A stretch of DNA of 64,000 nt from Anoplopoma fimbria (GCF_027596085.1 NC_072452.1:4646814-4710813), one strand, 5' to 3'; numbered from the stretch's first letter, positions 12,460 to 25,257 are shown. Notes: generated from the sequence alone by a model not told the origin. Program-made: numbers and translations.

Positions 12460-12826
12460 GTTTTTTTCTTCCGTAACCTGCTTATCCAGTTAAGGGTCGC
12501 GGGGGTGCTGGAGCCGATCCCAGCTGTCAATGGGTGAAGGCAGGGTTCACCCTGGACAGGTCTCCAGCCTATCACAGGGCAGACATATATAGACAGACAA
12601 CCACTCACGCTCACATTCACACCTACGGGCAATTTCAGAGTCATCAATGAACCTAAGCTGCATGTCTTTGGACTGTGGGAGGAAGCCGGAGAACCCGGAG
12701 AGAACCCACGCTGACACGGGGAGAACATGCAAACTCCACACAGAAGGTTGTCCAGCCCGGGAATTGAACCCGGGCCCCTCTTGCTGTGAGGCGACAGTGC
12801 TAACCACTACACCACCGTGCAGCCCC
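12460..12826 (-). mobile_element. tRNA-headed SINE with 10-bp target duplication
   Basis: Read on the minus strand it starts GGGCTGCACGGTGGTGTAGT, a tRNA-Val-like head with A-box and B-box-like (GGGTTCAATTCCC) words. The conserved body and a tail at 12460 follow. TACATGTTGG flanks it at 12450-12459 and 12827-12836, a clean target duplication. Same family as the copy at 31848-32216. Confidence 0.85.
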
Positions 12827-15429
12827 TACATGTTGGTTGTTAATTCTATTTTCTGTCTTCAGGCTGTAACAAGAAATGTTTTGAAAAATAAACAAAATTT
12901 GAGCGCTATCAAAAAGGAAGGTCTTAAGCCTACTCTTAAAAGTGGTGAGTGTGTCTCAAATATCTTAACAACTATTGGATTTATTGCCATTAAAGTTAGT
13001 ACAGGCATTCATGTTTCCTAGAGGAGGAATCTTAATGACCTGCTGATCTCTCAACTCTTGGTAGGTACTTCATTTATTGTGAACTTTATCAGATTGTGGC
13101 TTTTGGTCAAACTGGAGATACTGTATCACATTTCTTTATGTATGTCCAAATAATTATTAATCATCACAAAACAAATGTACCCATGTTACCTGGTTCCATA
13201 GAGCTTAGCAAGATAGTGGATCAAATTCAAATCTATTAACTGAGAAAATGTAAATTCCCACCTGTGTATTTTGTTGTCTGGACTGAGCAGCATTTCAGGA
13301 AGTAAAACATTTAATGTCACCAGAGTTCAAAAGTCCAGCTGCAAGTCTCATAGACGTGACGCTTGTGGTGTGCATTCCCACATACATGAGCAAATGTACG
13401 CTGTGGTTGATCGTTTTCTATTCCGCTGAATCCCAGCCATCAACACTTTCGGTTGATACTCATGAACCGCAAAGTGGTAATCGTAAAGTTTGGATTTGGG
13501 ACGTCATTAGAATGAATAAATGACAGGCTTGGGAAAAGGTGAATCGCTTAAGTTATTTAGGATTCATTGTCTGAGGATCATGAATGTCTGCACAAAATTT
13601 CATCGCAATCCACCCAACACGTACATGCCTCACCTGACACGAACAACAAACCTTCTCTTATGCACCTGCCATATGCTTGTACTTCTGTTGTATGAGCCTA
13701 CAGCTTCTGAGACGTGCGATGTCAGAGGCAAGAACAATAAATAGCCGGCAGAAGGGAAGATGACACATTCACTTAGAAAGTCCCTCACACACAAGAGATT
13801 TGGTCAACTTTTATTTTATAACCAAAACTCTCTTCATATACTGTATCCAGACAGTCACTAACTATGTATCACCAGAGAACTAGGGCTGTATTGATGAAGC
13901 TTCATATACTACAAAGAGTTGCTGCTAGTGATGACATTTTGAGAGAATTCTTAGAATGATGAAGTTTTCTAGGAATGTCACCCTTACAGTTGAGAGAGGA
14001 CTTTAAATAGCTGAAGAGTTTCTTTAAAATGGCGCAAAGACAATGCGGTAGGATAAATATTCTTCAAACCATTAACGAGGGCGAGTTACGGAAAACACAA
14101 TATACAGTTTAGATCGTGCCAGGTCTCCAACCCAACGAAACAAGGCTGCAAAACCAGAAATGAGCGTGATTAACACGCTTAGATATTTGGCAAATGTAAA
14201 AATGCAGCTGTGTTTGCTGGTTTACAGATTGACATGCAAACGCCTCTAGTTAAATAGACTGTTCAGCAATCACAGAATCACAGAAACTGATGTGAGCTAA
14301 GCTATTTTTCACAAAATGACCAGCATGGTAAATTAACTTCAGCAATTTATCATCATGTGAACAACTTTGTTTTCACATATTTTGTAGGGTACTAAAGTAG
14401 GCCTACAGCTTACAATTGATTCAAATCTGAAGTTGCTTAAAGGAAATAGCGAACTCCACGATTCTATGCACATCACCACTGAATGCATTTTTCCTTTTTT
14501 TATTTTTTGGATCAACCAATCACACCTGCTTTGAGAAGTTGGCTAAATGACTCCTTGCTATAATGTTTTATGCTAAGTCATGAGCTCTCCGAGTATTCTC
14601 CGAATGTTTGTGGATACAGCTTCTAATGAGCACATTTGATCGTATCAGTAATGCTGTAATAGACTTCACTCAGGTGTCAGAACTGATGTAATTGCATTTC
14701 TATTTCTTTATGGTGCAGATAAGAAGTGGAAGAAAACACAGCAGTAAGAATATCCCCTACAAAAAAAACCCAACATTCACCAACATTCACTCCAGGCATT
14801 TTTAATGCACAGAAAAATACCAAACCTAAAAGCTGTAAAAAAAAGTGGACTCTTTATTGTGGAACATGGTGAAAACTTTGTCAGGGAGTGCTATGAAACA
14901 TTGGTGTCCTGATAAAAATTGAAGGTACCTAGTAATACCCACCTTTAAAAGTAAAGGAATACCCACATTTGGAAATCATTTTTAATTTTGACTTATTATT
15001 TCTTTCAACACAGAAAAGGTTTCTTTACCTTTTAATGAAACTTGCAAATTGCAGCAAATATTAAAATCAATAAGAGAGAAAGACTACACTGGATAAAAAA
15101 AAAAGAGCGCGTGTTTTCTCGTAGATGTAGTTATGTTGCAATACTGTTCCAAAGTAATGAATATGCATGTTGAGTCATGTTGACCATGCTTCCTCACCAT
15201 AACACACTCATCGGGTTATTTGCACGCATTTATAAAGCCGAGGCTTATCCAACACCAGCGTTTATATGAAAAGACAAACACATTGACACATGGCACGGAG
15301 CCATTACATAATAAATTACAGTACAAAGCCAGCAAGACAACAAATAAACAACTCAAACTCAAAAGAAAATAATTATATAACTAAACAAACATTGAGAGAC
15401 ACAGTGCAGCATCTTGTCAATCACAACCC

Positions 15430-15501
15430 TAAGATTGTAAAGCCCTCTGAGGCAAATTTGTAATTTGTGATTCTGGGCTATACAAAATAAACTGAATTGA
15501 A
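15430..15501 (+). repeat. Teleost interspersed repeat tail
   Basis: Carries AGATTGTAAAGCCCTCTGAG and ends AATAAACTGAATTGAA. The same tail occurs at 23745-23950 and, inverted, at 20685-20740. It resembles the 3' end of a retroposed fish repeat; family not assigned. Confidence 0.7.
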
Positions 15502-15815
15502 CCCCAATACAAGATTAAGAAAATACCCTATCTATTTGGTGTGATGGGAAATATCCCATATAATCCAAAAAGGGATTACACTCTTTTAAAATGTTTTTTT
15601 GCTCTTGTTGTGATATGTTTGTTCCCTGAATCGTGTTGCTGGCAGTGTCTGCTCGGAAAAAGGCCCTGTGCGCTTGTCTGCTACACTCAAACCACGAACC
15701 ACAATGTATTTGAACAGTGACACATCTACAGCAACATCCTCATTCGTACCTGCTGTCTATCGGTTAGCTTGCTGAAGCTGTCAGTCGGAGATCCTTCCTC
15801 TGTCTGTAGAAAGAA

Positions 15816-15841
15816 ATGCTGGAGAGCTCCGTTTCCAAATG
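15816..15841 (+). CDS. Proposed first coding exon of the galactosyltransferase
   Basis: ATG followed by eight codons (MLESSVSK) and two bases, then a perfect GTGAGT donor at 15842. Its leftover TG joins the T at 17904 to keep the frame into the signal anchor. This exon is proposed because exon 17904-18081 has no in-frame ATG before its hydrophobic segment. The alternative is a start at the internal ATG, 17965, with a shortened anchor. Confidence 0.5.
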
Positions 15842-18800
15842 GTGAGTCCAATTTAGAGTGCAGTTTATTAAAAAATGACATAAAATGATCGTACAGCGAA
15901 GTCCGAAGCTAATTGTGCCTCTTGAATAGGAGAGCTTTGATAGGAAATCATGTCTGGCTATTGTTGAAAGGGATAAGTCCGATTGATTGCGGTAGAGTCT
16001 CCACTTCCTTCACAGGCTGTAGCTAATGTCTGATATACAAATGTATCATTTATGACTTTGTTTTTCTCATCTTTAATTGATTATGCAACCAGAAAAGCAA
16101 ATCTCATTTTGGATCCGATCCGTTAATGAATTACACCAATCATTTTCAATTTGTTTCCCCCCTGGTATCCACAGGGGAAATTTATTCAGATGTTTTCTAA
16201 TGAATGTTTTACTTCTTTTTTTTTTTTAATAATAATCACAAAAAATCTAAATAAACTTCTTAACAAAAAAAAAACGTTTTTCTCAGTTAATTCAGTACAA
16301 TAAGTATATACTTTTGCAAACTGCGCTGACTCGGATCAAAGCATTGTAATTTCACAGTGACCTAAACCACAAGTTTTGTCTATGACCATCGTGCAGCTTT
16401 TCTCATGTGAACCCTCAGACATTATACGGTGATGACAAAAATAACCCTCTGCATGCCTGCTTGTTAAAACATGTTGCTTTTAATATAACGCAAACAGTTG
16501 TTTTTTTGCCAGAGTATTTGAGAGTGCATAATGTATGCCTTTAAAACAGTGTGAGTGTTAATACTGTAGGTTTTTAATGTATGAATGTGGAACAGGAATA
16601 GCTTGGCTGTTTGCACACTACAGACTGTGAAACCTGCCTCTTGTTTCTTGCTCGTCTCTTGAGAAAGTCTCACCACAAACTAAGAATATCTTAACCAACA
16701 TGCTAGCAACAGTCATATGACAGGAACATGAGTTCCCGTTGAAGTTTTACTGATTTATGATTTGAAAAAAAATGTAAAGAGTGGCAATTTGAGTCATACT
16801 TGTGAAATGTTGTAGTGTATCCTAGAGTTTCACTGTAAACCAGTAATGCAGCCTTTTCATAATTTACTGCTCATCGTGACTTGAGGCGTTAATGATGACA
16901 ATAAATGAAGACAATTCTTATCCAAAGGGTTTGTATCTTCTTTAACAAAAAAGGTGGTTTAAGTATGGTTTTAGTGTGTTTCAATCTGGCGCTAAATGCT
17001 TGTTGTTGTCAGGGTTTCACGTACTTTTCATTAACACCTTTGCATTTAAATGTGTCTTGTATCTAGATATGACTTAAGATGACTACATTTTCCCTAGTAT
17101 TGATAGAAGTCTCAGTGTCCTTATTGAGAACCCATTGAGATCAGATCTCTGTTCAGCTAAAAACAACTGAAAAGCCACATCCTCCTCTCTTTTACATTGA
17201 GCCAGGACCAGTTGCATATCTATTGCTTCATAAATGGCTCGTTTGTTTTCGCTTGCCATATTTCCGTTGGACAAAACTGAAAGCAGACACTTTGGTACCC
17301 ATCAACCAATGTCTTGAATATCCATTTTGACCAGCTTTCTTGCTGCTTACTTTTGCAATAGCTTAGCGTACTTACTCGTTCACAGCTGCTGCTGCTGCTG
17401 CTGCCGTCATGTGGTTAAGGTCTTTCTGATTGCACTCATCTCACTCAAAACACATTTTAATGCAAATTGAAAAGAAGGTCACATTCAGCCTGTTGGTATT
17501 GTGGTTTTGGAACTTCTTGGTTGACTGATTGCTGTATGCAGCATGTTCCATGAGGGCTATTATTAATTAGAATATGTCCACAGTCTTTAGAGAAGCTTGT
17601 CAAGCATGTCAAGTAGGTTTCTCTTGAGAATGAGACCCTGTGTCTCAATAAGATTATCTTAATAAACCCAGCTAAGCTCGCAGTTGTGGTGTTTTTTGGC
17701 GGATGCAGCTCTTAATGGAAACTGCTTCCTCTGCTCTTAACAGTTACACATAATTCACAATTAATGAGGTATGCTTATTTTACTGGTCAAGGGAGGGGCA
17801 AAGCAAAGTGCTTCCTGATTCCATTCCAGTAATGGATAGTAAAGTGCTCCTGATGTGAAATCAGGAGGTATTAAACATAAAACTTTCACTTTTGTCTTGG
17901 CAGTGAAAAGACTTCATGGACAAGAACGAGACGATGGTTGTTTTTGTTCATCCTGTCAGTAACAATGGGAGCGTTAATGTTAACTTTCTACATTTCAAAA
18001 GTGTCATGGCCTTTGATGTTTTGGACGATAAGGTCACGGCCAAGCCCCTCCTACAACAATATGATTACTTCAGTTCAGGATGTAAGTATATTTGGTGTCA
18101 TCTTGAAAAAATGTCAGCTGAATGACAGAGACAAAGAAGAAGTCATACCCTGTTTATCTGAAAATAAGAAATGTCATTCGGATGAGTCATTAACAGAAAC
18201 ACACTGTTAACTTTGTATTTCATCATGCTGCTACCATAAAATTGTGTCAAGCAATACTTATTCATGTCCAGGACAGGCTGTTTAACACTCAGCTGTCGAA
18301 TTTGAACTGTTTTAGACTTCAGGCAGTAAAATAAGATTTGCAATTAGGTAATTATGCACAAATGCTGTGCATAAATTGCATTTATCAAATGCTGTAATCA
18401 AACTGAACGCAAAACCAATAAAGGAAGCAACACAATTGCAAGCGAAGTAGATGGAAAGACACAAGTGGGCACGAATAGAAATTATTTAGCTATAATATGT
18501 GAAAATTAGAATGGACACACATGTATGTTGCTATCTAGCTAAAGCTATATGGGCGCTATATTGGCAGTTTTGCTATAAGCAGTACAGGCAGTACAGCAAA
18601 GGCAAAAACTCCTTTTGCCTTTAGTCTGAACACATCTTGATAGCTCCGTGTTTTGCCTTTAAACATGAAACTAACATTAAAAAACAAAGATAAGTCATGT
18701 ACTATAGAGGTGCAACACTCAAAAAACACCAACCTCATCTGTTTGCACAGATCCCACCAGATGACCTTTCACCGTACTTTGTGGCGTACCCGGGCCAGTA

Positions 18801-20562
18801 CAGTTTTATGTTGGACGAACCACATAGATGTCGGCAAGAAAGCCCATTCTTGGTTCTTATGATCCCAGTCGCACCCCACAACAGCAAGGCCCGTGACATG
18901 ATACGCAACACGTGGGGCAAAGAAACAACGGTGCTGGGCAGAGTGGTCAGCCGCTACTTCCTCCTGGGACTGACCCACGATGAAGGTGGGGCAGGAACCA
19001 TCAAAGAGCAAGTGGGTGAATTCATTACAAGTTGCTGAATTTGGTTTCTCTATCCCTTTCAACCATCAACAAGCATAATATTATAACAAGAAAGGGGGGG
19101 AAACATTCCATGCTTCATCCAAGCGCATTTATGTAAAATGAACGAGTGAGCTACAGCAGGTGCTTCAGATAACGCAAATCTCACAGAGGGAATCAGAGCA
19201 GAGAAAGAAAAAAAGATGGCGGAGAGGCCAGGTTACTGTAAAGCCGCAGCCAAACACATATGCATTACAGAGAGCTATTGGGTTATGGGTAAGATTTGAG
19301 GTTATATTGGTTTCTGTGTTCTGCTGTGGCATGAGGACAACAGTGAACAACTGGTTAGACTTACTGTTTCTGAGGGGCACTGAAACATTTATGCTGCACA
19401 ATATTCTTTATGTTATCAAAGGATCTAATGATGATGCGTAATGTAAAAGCAGTCACATTTGTAGTTTTACCTACAAAAACAGTGGGCCGTATTTCCATGA
19501 AATTATTTTGTATGCGTCACATAATCGTGAACGAGGAAGTATAAAGGCCACAAAAAAGACCGCTGTTCATTCCCCACGTGAAACCAGAACTCAACGTAGA
19601 GCTATTTTTCACGTAACTTCTGTGGTTATTTTAACCCAAACCATGATATCTTTTCCTAAGGGTTGGGGTTAGTTTTGTTGCCTAAACCTAACTAAGTATT
19701 TCACAATCTATTCCTAAACCTAATTTAGTGGGGGGCGCCACGATCAGACCAGAAGATCAGAGCTGAAAGGAGAGTGAATATTTGACATTTGCCAGGTCAC
19801 CAGAAGCAGGATTACGAATGAATGCTAATGTTGCTCTGTATCTGCCAGACGTGTAAATAAGCAACTGGTTGCTAGCTTGTTTCAGCTGACCCTTAAGTGG
19901 CAGAGTAATGGATTAACTACTGCTATAACTACTGCCTCTGTCTCCGATCTACCCCTCTGTAGGTGATACAGGAAAGCCAGAGACATCACGATATCATCCA
20001 GAGTGACTTCTTGGATAGCTACAATAACCTCACCATTAAAACCATGGTCATGTTCGAATGGCTCAGCTCCCATTGCCCCAACACCTCCTACGCCATGAAA
20101 GTCGACTCGGACATGTTCCTTAACGTCCACAAACTGGTCGACATGCTTTCGAAAGCCCCCCGACACCTCTACATGACGGGAATGGTGGCGAGGGCTGCAT
20201 CTGTTCTTAGAGACAACACATCAAAGTGGTTTCTGCCTGTTTCCGTCTTCCCCGGGTCCACCTACGCACCGTATGCCCTGGGACTGGGCTATGTGTTCTC
20301 ACTGGATTTACCCAAGAGGATACTGGAGGCTTCTGCACATGTTAAGGCTGTTTACATCGAAGACGTCTACGTGGGAATGTGCATGAGGCATTTGGGAATC
20401 GCACTGACGGATCCTCCTAGTCCTTATTTGTTTAGGGGATTGGCGCCTTACTGGGTAAGCAAATGTTACTGGACCTCGGTCATTACAACAATACTAGAGA
20501 ACTCTGAACAGCTTTCACAAGCATGGGGAGAATATCAGTCTCAACATGGCTGTGGACACTGA
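15816..20562 (+). CDS. Beta-1,3-galactosyltransferase-like, four exons
   Basis: Predicted Golgi type II enzyme of glycosyltransferase family 31, transferring a sugar in beta-1,3 linkage. Exons: 15816-15841 (proposed), 17904-18081, 18751-19011, 19963-20562; together 354 aa, normal for the family. The signal anchor is the hydrophobic run WLFLFILSVTMGALML after basic TRTRR. Then come SPFLVLMIP, ARDMIRNTWG, YNNLTIKT, the metal-binding DxD motif as VDSDMF (D-S-D at 20104-20112), SKWFLP, GLGYVFS and IEDVYVGMC. Closest family look is B3GALT2/B3GALT1. Those mammalian genes have a single coding exon, whereas this copy has introns inside the catalytic domain, as in fish-expanded members. All junction phases agree. 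The acceptor sugar and orthology are not predictable here. Confidence 0.82.
17904..18081 (+). CDS. Galactosyltransferase exon: signal anchor
   Basis: Acceptor TTTTGTCTTGGCAG, donor GTAAGT. Encodes TRTRRW, the membrane anchor, and a stem ending SVQD. Confidence 0.75.
18751..19011 (+). CDS. Galactosyltransferase exon: N-terminal catalytic part
   Basis: 87 codons from IPPDDLSPYF to GTIKEQ. Contains SPFLVLMIPVAP and MIRNTWGKE. Acceptor TTTGCACAG, donor GTGGGT. Confidence 0.85.
19963..20562 (+). CDS. Galactosyltransferase last exon: DxD catalytic part
   Basis: 199 codons and TGA, from VIQESQRHHDII. Holds the DxD motif, the EDVYVG motif and cysteines conserved in the family. Acceptor CCCCTCTGTAG. 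Confidence 0.88.
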   Translation: MIQESQRHHDIIQSDFLDSYNNLTIKTMVMFEWLSSHCPNTSYAMKVDSDMFLNVHKLVDMLSKAPRHLYMTGMVARAASVLRDNTSKWFLPVSVFPGSTYAPYALGLGYVFSLDLPKRILEASAHVKAVYIEDVYVGMCMRHLGIALTDPPSPYLFRGLAPYWVSKCYWTSVITTILENSEQLSQAWGEYQSQHGCGH

Positions 20563-20661
20563 CTGTGCCCTTAAAAACAAGAGTTGTGTTCACCTCAAGT
20601 TCCTCCTATGTAAGATTTTATTTGAATATGCTAATTCCAAAGCAACTTTAATGGCATGAAG

Positions 20662-20687
20662 GAAAATGTCGATTTGTCGACATTTTC
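20662..20687. repeat. 11-bp inverted repeat after the galactosyltransferase stop
   Basis: GAAAATGTCGA and TCGACATTTTC around a TTTG loop, 100 bp after the stop and directly before an inverted repeat tail (20685-20740). Could form a 3' UTR hairpin. Confidence 0.6.
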
Positions 20688-20740
20688 AATTTCAATAGCC
20701 CAGAATCACAAATTAGCCTCAGGGGGCTTTACAATCTGAC
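20685..20740 (-). repeat. Teleost interspersed repeat tail, inverted
   Basis: Reverse complement of the tail at 15430-15501 (TAGCCCAGAATCACAAATTA, GGGGCTTTACAATCTGA). Confidence 0.7.
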
Positions 20741-21376
20741 CACAATGAGCACAAAATGTGCATGACTTTCACCACAGTACAAGAGAAGGAGACCTACTTC
20801 TGCTGGCAAATGGAGCGATGGGCCGACAACTGCACACTTTTCTGCAAAACAGTGGTTGAAGTTGCAACAGCTCTGGAACGTCTGACTTACCACATCATTT
20901 CTGAAATGTATAGTATGACTGCACAGAAGGTAGTCGGAAAAGGGCTTGTCGGAACAAACCCATTCACAAACCCATGGGTTTGTGAACCATCTTGTTTTTT
21001 TTAAGATACAGAAATTACCATTTTTGGACTAGACAAAAAATTGGCAGTACAGCAACAAATGTGGAAGTAATTATTTTTGAATTAATAGAATACAATGTTT
21101 CTTTTTTTTTTAAAACATATATTTATTGGTTTTATACATTTAACACAATTTACATACATAAATGACCCTTCCCCCAACCTGAACATATGGCAGTATATAA
21201 AATAACGGCTAATGGCTAAATTATGAGTTAAAACATAAATTCAAGAAGGACCAAGATTAACAATGAAAATATTAATTTAGTTGAAATAAATAAATAAATG
21301 AAAATAACGTAAATAAAATACAGTCACAAACATGGGGCAGAGTACAGCACACATTCCTCCCATCAGATTAGTAACT

Positions 21377-22661
21377 TCACATTTCCAATGCCTCTTCAAT
21401 GTCACCATTTTTAACAAATTCCAAAAACATCTCCCAGATATTGTAAAACTGAGACGCTTTCTTCCTAACTATATACGTTAGTTTCTCAAGAGCCAAACCT
21501 GATAAGTTTTTCAGCCAGTGGCCTAGAGAGGGGCAACGAACATTCTTCCAACACAGAGCGATTGAGCGCCTGGCCTGTAGTAGACAGGTCAACCATTTTT
21601 CTTTCTCCATTAGAAAGAGAACAATTGACTGGATACATGCTTAATATACAGAGCGTAGGACTTACAGGTATTGGAGAAGAGGTAATTTGAGAAATATATT
21701 GTATCTCCAAAATCTTTGAATCTCCTCACATTCCCACAAACAGTGATATAAAGTACCTTGATGAATATTGCACTAGGTGTTGCACTTACTGTATTCGTAT
21801 CAGTTCGCTGCACTTATTGAATTCATATTCGTTTACTGCACTCATCCTATTCGTAGTAGTTTGTAGCACTTATTATATTCGTATTAGTCTGTTGCAATTA
21901 TTGTTTTCGTAGTAATTTGCCTCTGCACTATACTTTTGCTCTGGTTTATGCTTTAAGATGCTTGTTTAAGAAAGGAGATGCACTTATGACTTCTGGTGAC
22001 TAGTAGTTCTCTTGAATACCTATGTTGAATACACTTCCTGTAAGTCGCTTTGGATAAAAGCGTCTGCTAAATGACTGTAATGTAATGTAATGTAGCATCG
22101 GTCAGGAATATTAGGATCACATTTGTTTAACTTCACAGGGGTGATGTACGTTCTTATTATCCAATTATATTGTATTAATCTCAGACGTGTGTTAATGGTT
22201 TGCGTATGTACCTTTGAACATATTATACCCCAATCTTCCACTGAAATGTCCTCTTGTAAGTCTTGTATCCACTCCTGTCTCTTACTCTCAGAGTTGTCTT
22301 TATGGTTTTCCACCAATATATTATATAATTGAGTAACCAGCCCTTTGCTGAAACAAGTTTTTGTAGAAAATATCTCCAGTGTGGACATTGGAGGTTGTTG
22401 CATTGAATTCTTCAAGCATTTCAGAATAAAACTTCTAAGTTGTAAATACTTAGAGAAGTGTTTCTGTGGTACGTCATATTTGGCTTTCAGCTCGTCAAAC
22501 GACATTAGAGTGTTGTCCTTATAGAGATCTAGTAGTTTAACTATGCCCTTGCTTAACCATGCTTTAAACCCCATGTCATTCTTAGCCGGGCTAAAGTGTT
22601 CATTGCCCCAAATAGGTGAAAAACAGGACAACACTGGGAAATCTCCCAGATATCTATGCAC
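21377..22661 (-). pseudogene. L1 ORF2 C-terminal region, interrupted
   Basis: Minus-strand pieces 22020-22661 and 21377-21800 encode the post-RT region of an L1 ORF2, including a W-E-C-E-E cysteine-region piece and a terminal KWLTCLLQARRSIALCWKNV-type segment. The SINE at 21773 separates them and frame changes are present. Confidence 0.65.
21773..22094 (+). mobile_element. SINE-like repeat inserted in the LINE
   Basis: The sequence ends with TAAGTCGCTTTGGATAAAAG, a CGTCTGCTAAATG segment and TGTAA repeats, a 3' tail shared by many fish retroposons. Upstream it carries GCACTTATT/ATTCGTA repeats. The LINE reading resumes directly on either side, with a 3-bp GCA at both edges (21770-21772, 22095-22097). 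Confidence 0.7.
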
Positions 22662-22778
22662 TTCATGTCAGACAACATGGTATTTTTCACAAAGGGATTA
22701 ACTGTGTTTTTTCTTAGTTTCTTAAGGGGAGCAGAGTATAAAAAGCTATCCAGCATCAAACCCTTTGAAGACAACAAT

Positions 22779-23346
22779 TCAATTTGTAACCAGGGCTGGC
22801 CATCCAAACATTGCAGCCCTCAATTGTGCAGACCAGTAGTACCACTGTACATTTGGTAGTTGTAACCCTCCCCTATCATAAGGCAAATATAAAAGAGAGA
22901 GTCTAAGTCTTGGCCTCCTGTTGTTCCAAATAAAGTTTGAAAGCAGCTTTCTTACTTTAGGAAAAAATGAAGGTGGAGGAGCTAATGGGATTGATTGAAA
23001 AATGTATAAAAACTTAGGCAATATATTCATCTTAATTATATTTCTTCTTCCCAGTATAGATAGAGGCAATGTTGTCCATCTATGGACATCTTCTGACAGG
23101 TTAGCTAGCATGGGCTCATAGTTAGTTGCTCTAAGGGTGTTTATCTTTGGTGTTATTTTAATACCCAGATAATTAAAGCCGTCTATAGCGTTTACAAATG
23201 GGTGGGATATTGTTGGTTTTCTTCTCTCTTGTTCATTTAGAAACATAATAGAAGATTTATCTTTGTTCACCTTAAAACCAGAGAAGCTACCAAACTGGCT
23301 GATCAACTTTAAGAGGGATGGTACTGATTTTACAAGATCTGATAAA
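22779..23346 (-). pseudogene. L1 ORF2, reverse transcriptase second half
   Basis: Continues the RT domain after the FADD motif: FSGFKVNKDKSSIMFLN and NYLGIKI are RT subdomain 6-7 style motifs. It is cut off from the first half by the solo LTR at 23356. Confidence 0.75.
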
Positions 23347-23355
23347 AACACAATG

Positions 23356-24122
23356 TGTTAGTAACCGTGCTGTTTGAGTTTTTCCAGCAACATGTGCTTT
23401 TTGTTTACATTTTGATCATGTGGTGTTGTCATGTGTTTTCTGTTTTTGTTTTGAAAAGCCATGTGGCCCTGACTCCACCCTGTCTTTGTTTGTTTTCCCG
23501 CCATTTTGTGTGCACACCTGATTTCTGTTTGTGGTGATTGGTTTGTGGGTATTCAAGCCCGGTGTGCCTTGGAGTCTCTGCCAGATCGTGCCAGTTAATT
23601 CCTGAGCCTTTCCAGCGTTTCGTAAATCTTGTTTCTCTGTCTGCCTGTGATTTTTGACCTTTGCCTGATTTTTGACCTGCCCTGTTTGGATTCTGTGTTT
23701 TGGAACTGTTATGCTGCTCATTCTGTACACATGACATCTATTGCATTCTGTCCATCCTGGGAGAAGGATCCCTCCTCTGTCGTTCTCCCATAGGTTTCTT
23801 CCTTTTTTCTCCCTGTTAAAGGGGTTTTTTAGGGGAGTTTTTCCTGTGCCGATGTGAGGGAAGGACAGAGGATGTCGCATGTGCCTCTGAGGCAAATTTG
23901 TAATTTGTGATTCTGGGCTATACAAAATAAACTGAATTGAATTGAACTGAATACCTTTGCCTTGGACTCTGTTCCGACTTTTGGATTTTTGACCTCTGCC
24001 TGCCTATTTGACTACGAGACTGTTTTTGCCCTTTGGATTGTTGCTTGAGAACTTTAATAAATATACTCTGAACCAAGAGCTGTGTGGCTGCTAGTGGGTC
24101 CTTTGCTACTGAATCCCTAACA
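23356..24122 (-). mobile_element. Solo LTR in L1, 5-bp target duplication
   Basis: The insert begins TGTTAG and ends CTAACA, the inverted TG..CA termini of an LTR. CAATG flanks it at 23351-23355 and 24123-24127. Removing it rejoins the two halves of the L1 reverse transcriptase at the FADD motif. No internal retroviral genes are present, so LTR-LTR recombination is implied. It contains the fish repeat at 23745-23950. The strand is not established from the sequence. Confidence 0.75.
23745..23950 (+). repeat. Teleost interspersed repeat inside the solo LTR
   Basis: Has GGGAGAAGGATCCCTCCTCT, TTCTTCC, TGTTAAAGGGG, GACAGAGGATGTCGCATG and the tail AATAAACTGAATTGAATTGA. It is a fuller copy of the tail seen at 15430-15501. 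Either nested in the LTR or part of the LTR itself. Confidence 0.65.
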
Positions 24123-24759
24123 CAATGGCATCATCTGCAAACAATGCTATATGATGCTCCAGATCCCCTGTCTTAATACCACAAATTGAAGGGTTTGATC
24201 TTATTGCTATTGCTAACAGTTCCAATGCTATTACAAAAAGTAAAGGTGAAATTGGTGAGCCTTGTCTCGTGCCTCGAAAGAGCTTAAACGGTTGAGAAAT
24301 CAAATTATTAGTAGATACTACTGCAGATGAATCAACAAACAGAATTTCTACCCATCTACGAAAGTAGTCACCGAACCCAAAACGCCTAAGCACCTCTAGT
24401 AGAAAGGGCCATTCGACTCTGTCAAATGCCTTCTCCACGTCGAGTGACAAGATGGCAGTGTCAGGGACCCCTTCACGTACATGAACTATGTTGAGAACTC
24501 TCCTCACATTGTGGAACCCCTGACGATTTTTAACAAAGCCATTTTGGTCTGTGTGTATCATGGGAGGTAGGGCGCTCTCAAGACTCATAGCCAAGGCTTT
24601 AGCAACGATCTTTGTGTCAGAGTTCAAAAGTGAGATTGGTCTGTGGGAGCCACATTCTGTTGGCGGTTTACCTGGCTTTAAAATAAGGGTAATCAAGGCA
24701 CTTTGTAGCGAAGGGGGAAGGTAACCCTGTTCAAAGGATTCTGCATACATATCTAACAA
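24123..24759 (-). pseudogene. L1 ORF2, reverse transcriptase first half
   Basis: RT motifs in order: SALITLILKPGKPP, HRPISLLN, LSLDVEKAFDRVEW, GTRQGSPISPLLF, and FADD near the end. An in-frame TGA at 24769-24771 separates it from the linker piece, so the ORF is dead. The solo LTR ends the frame. Confidence 0.85.
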
Positions 24760-24768
24760 TGGGGCTAT

Positions 24769-25257
24769 TCATTTTTCTTTAAATAATTTGTAAATGTCTA
24801 TTGGGAGCCCATCGGGGCCTGGCGCCTTCCCGCCTTTCATGTTGAGAATGGCGTTAGAAACATCCTCTAAGTTCAGATCTTTATCTAGCTCAAGTTTTGT
24901 ATCTTCAGGGATACAGGGAATGTCCAGTCTATCTAGGAAACTGTTCTGATTTCCCGAATTTATTGGATAGTCTGATTGATAGAGGGTCTTATAGAACGAA
25001 ACAAAAGTATTGTTAATTTCCAATGGATCTGTAGTTACTTCCCCCTGTTCATTCCTAATTGCATTTATGGCTCCTTCTGAGTTAAGTTTTTTTATTTGCC
25101 AGGCTAACAATTTACCGGGTTTTTCACCCTGGTCGTAAAAAGTTTGCTTCAGCCTTAATAGACTGTTCTCAGCTTTTAGTGTGGAGAGCTCCTCATATTC
25201 AGCTTTAAGTGCAAATAATTCTTGTTTAGTTTCTACCGAATTATCAATGCTACTCAC
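24769..25257 (-). pseudogene. L1 ORF2, endonuclease-RT linker
   Basis: Contains KPGKLLAWQIKK, then MKGGKAPGPDGLPIDIYK, which opens the RT domain. Same frame as the RT piece, separated by one nonsense codon; frameshifted relative to the endonuclease piece upstream. Confidence 0.8.

Larger units (their letters stand above)
11441..15815. other. Intergenic stretch, il1rapl2 to galactosyltransferase
   Basis: No gene recognised. It contains one complete SINE (12460-12826, minus) and one short repeat tail (15430-15501); the rest is AT-rich unique-looking sequence. Confidence 0.6.
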
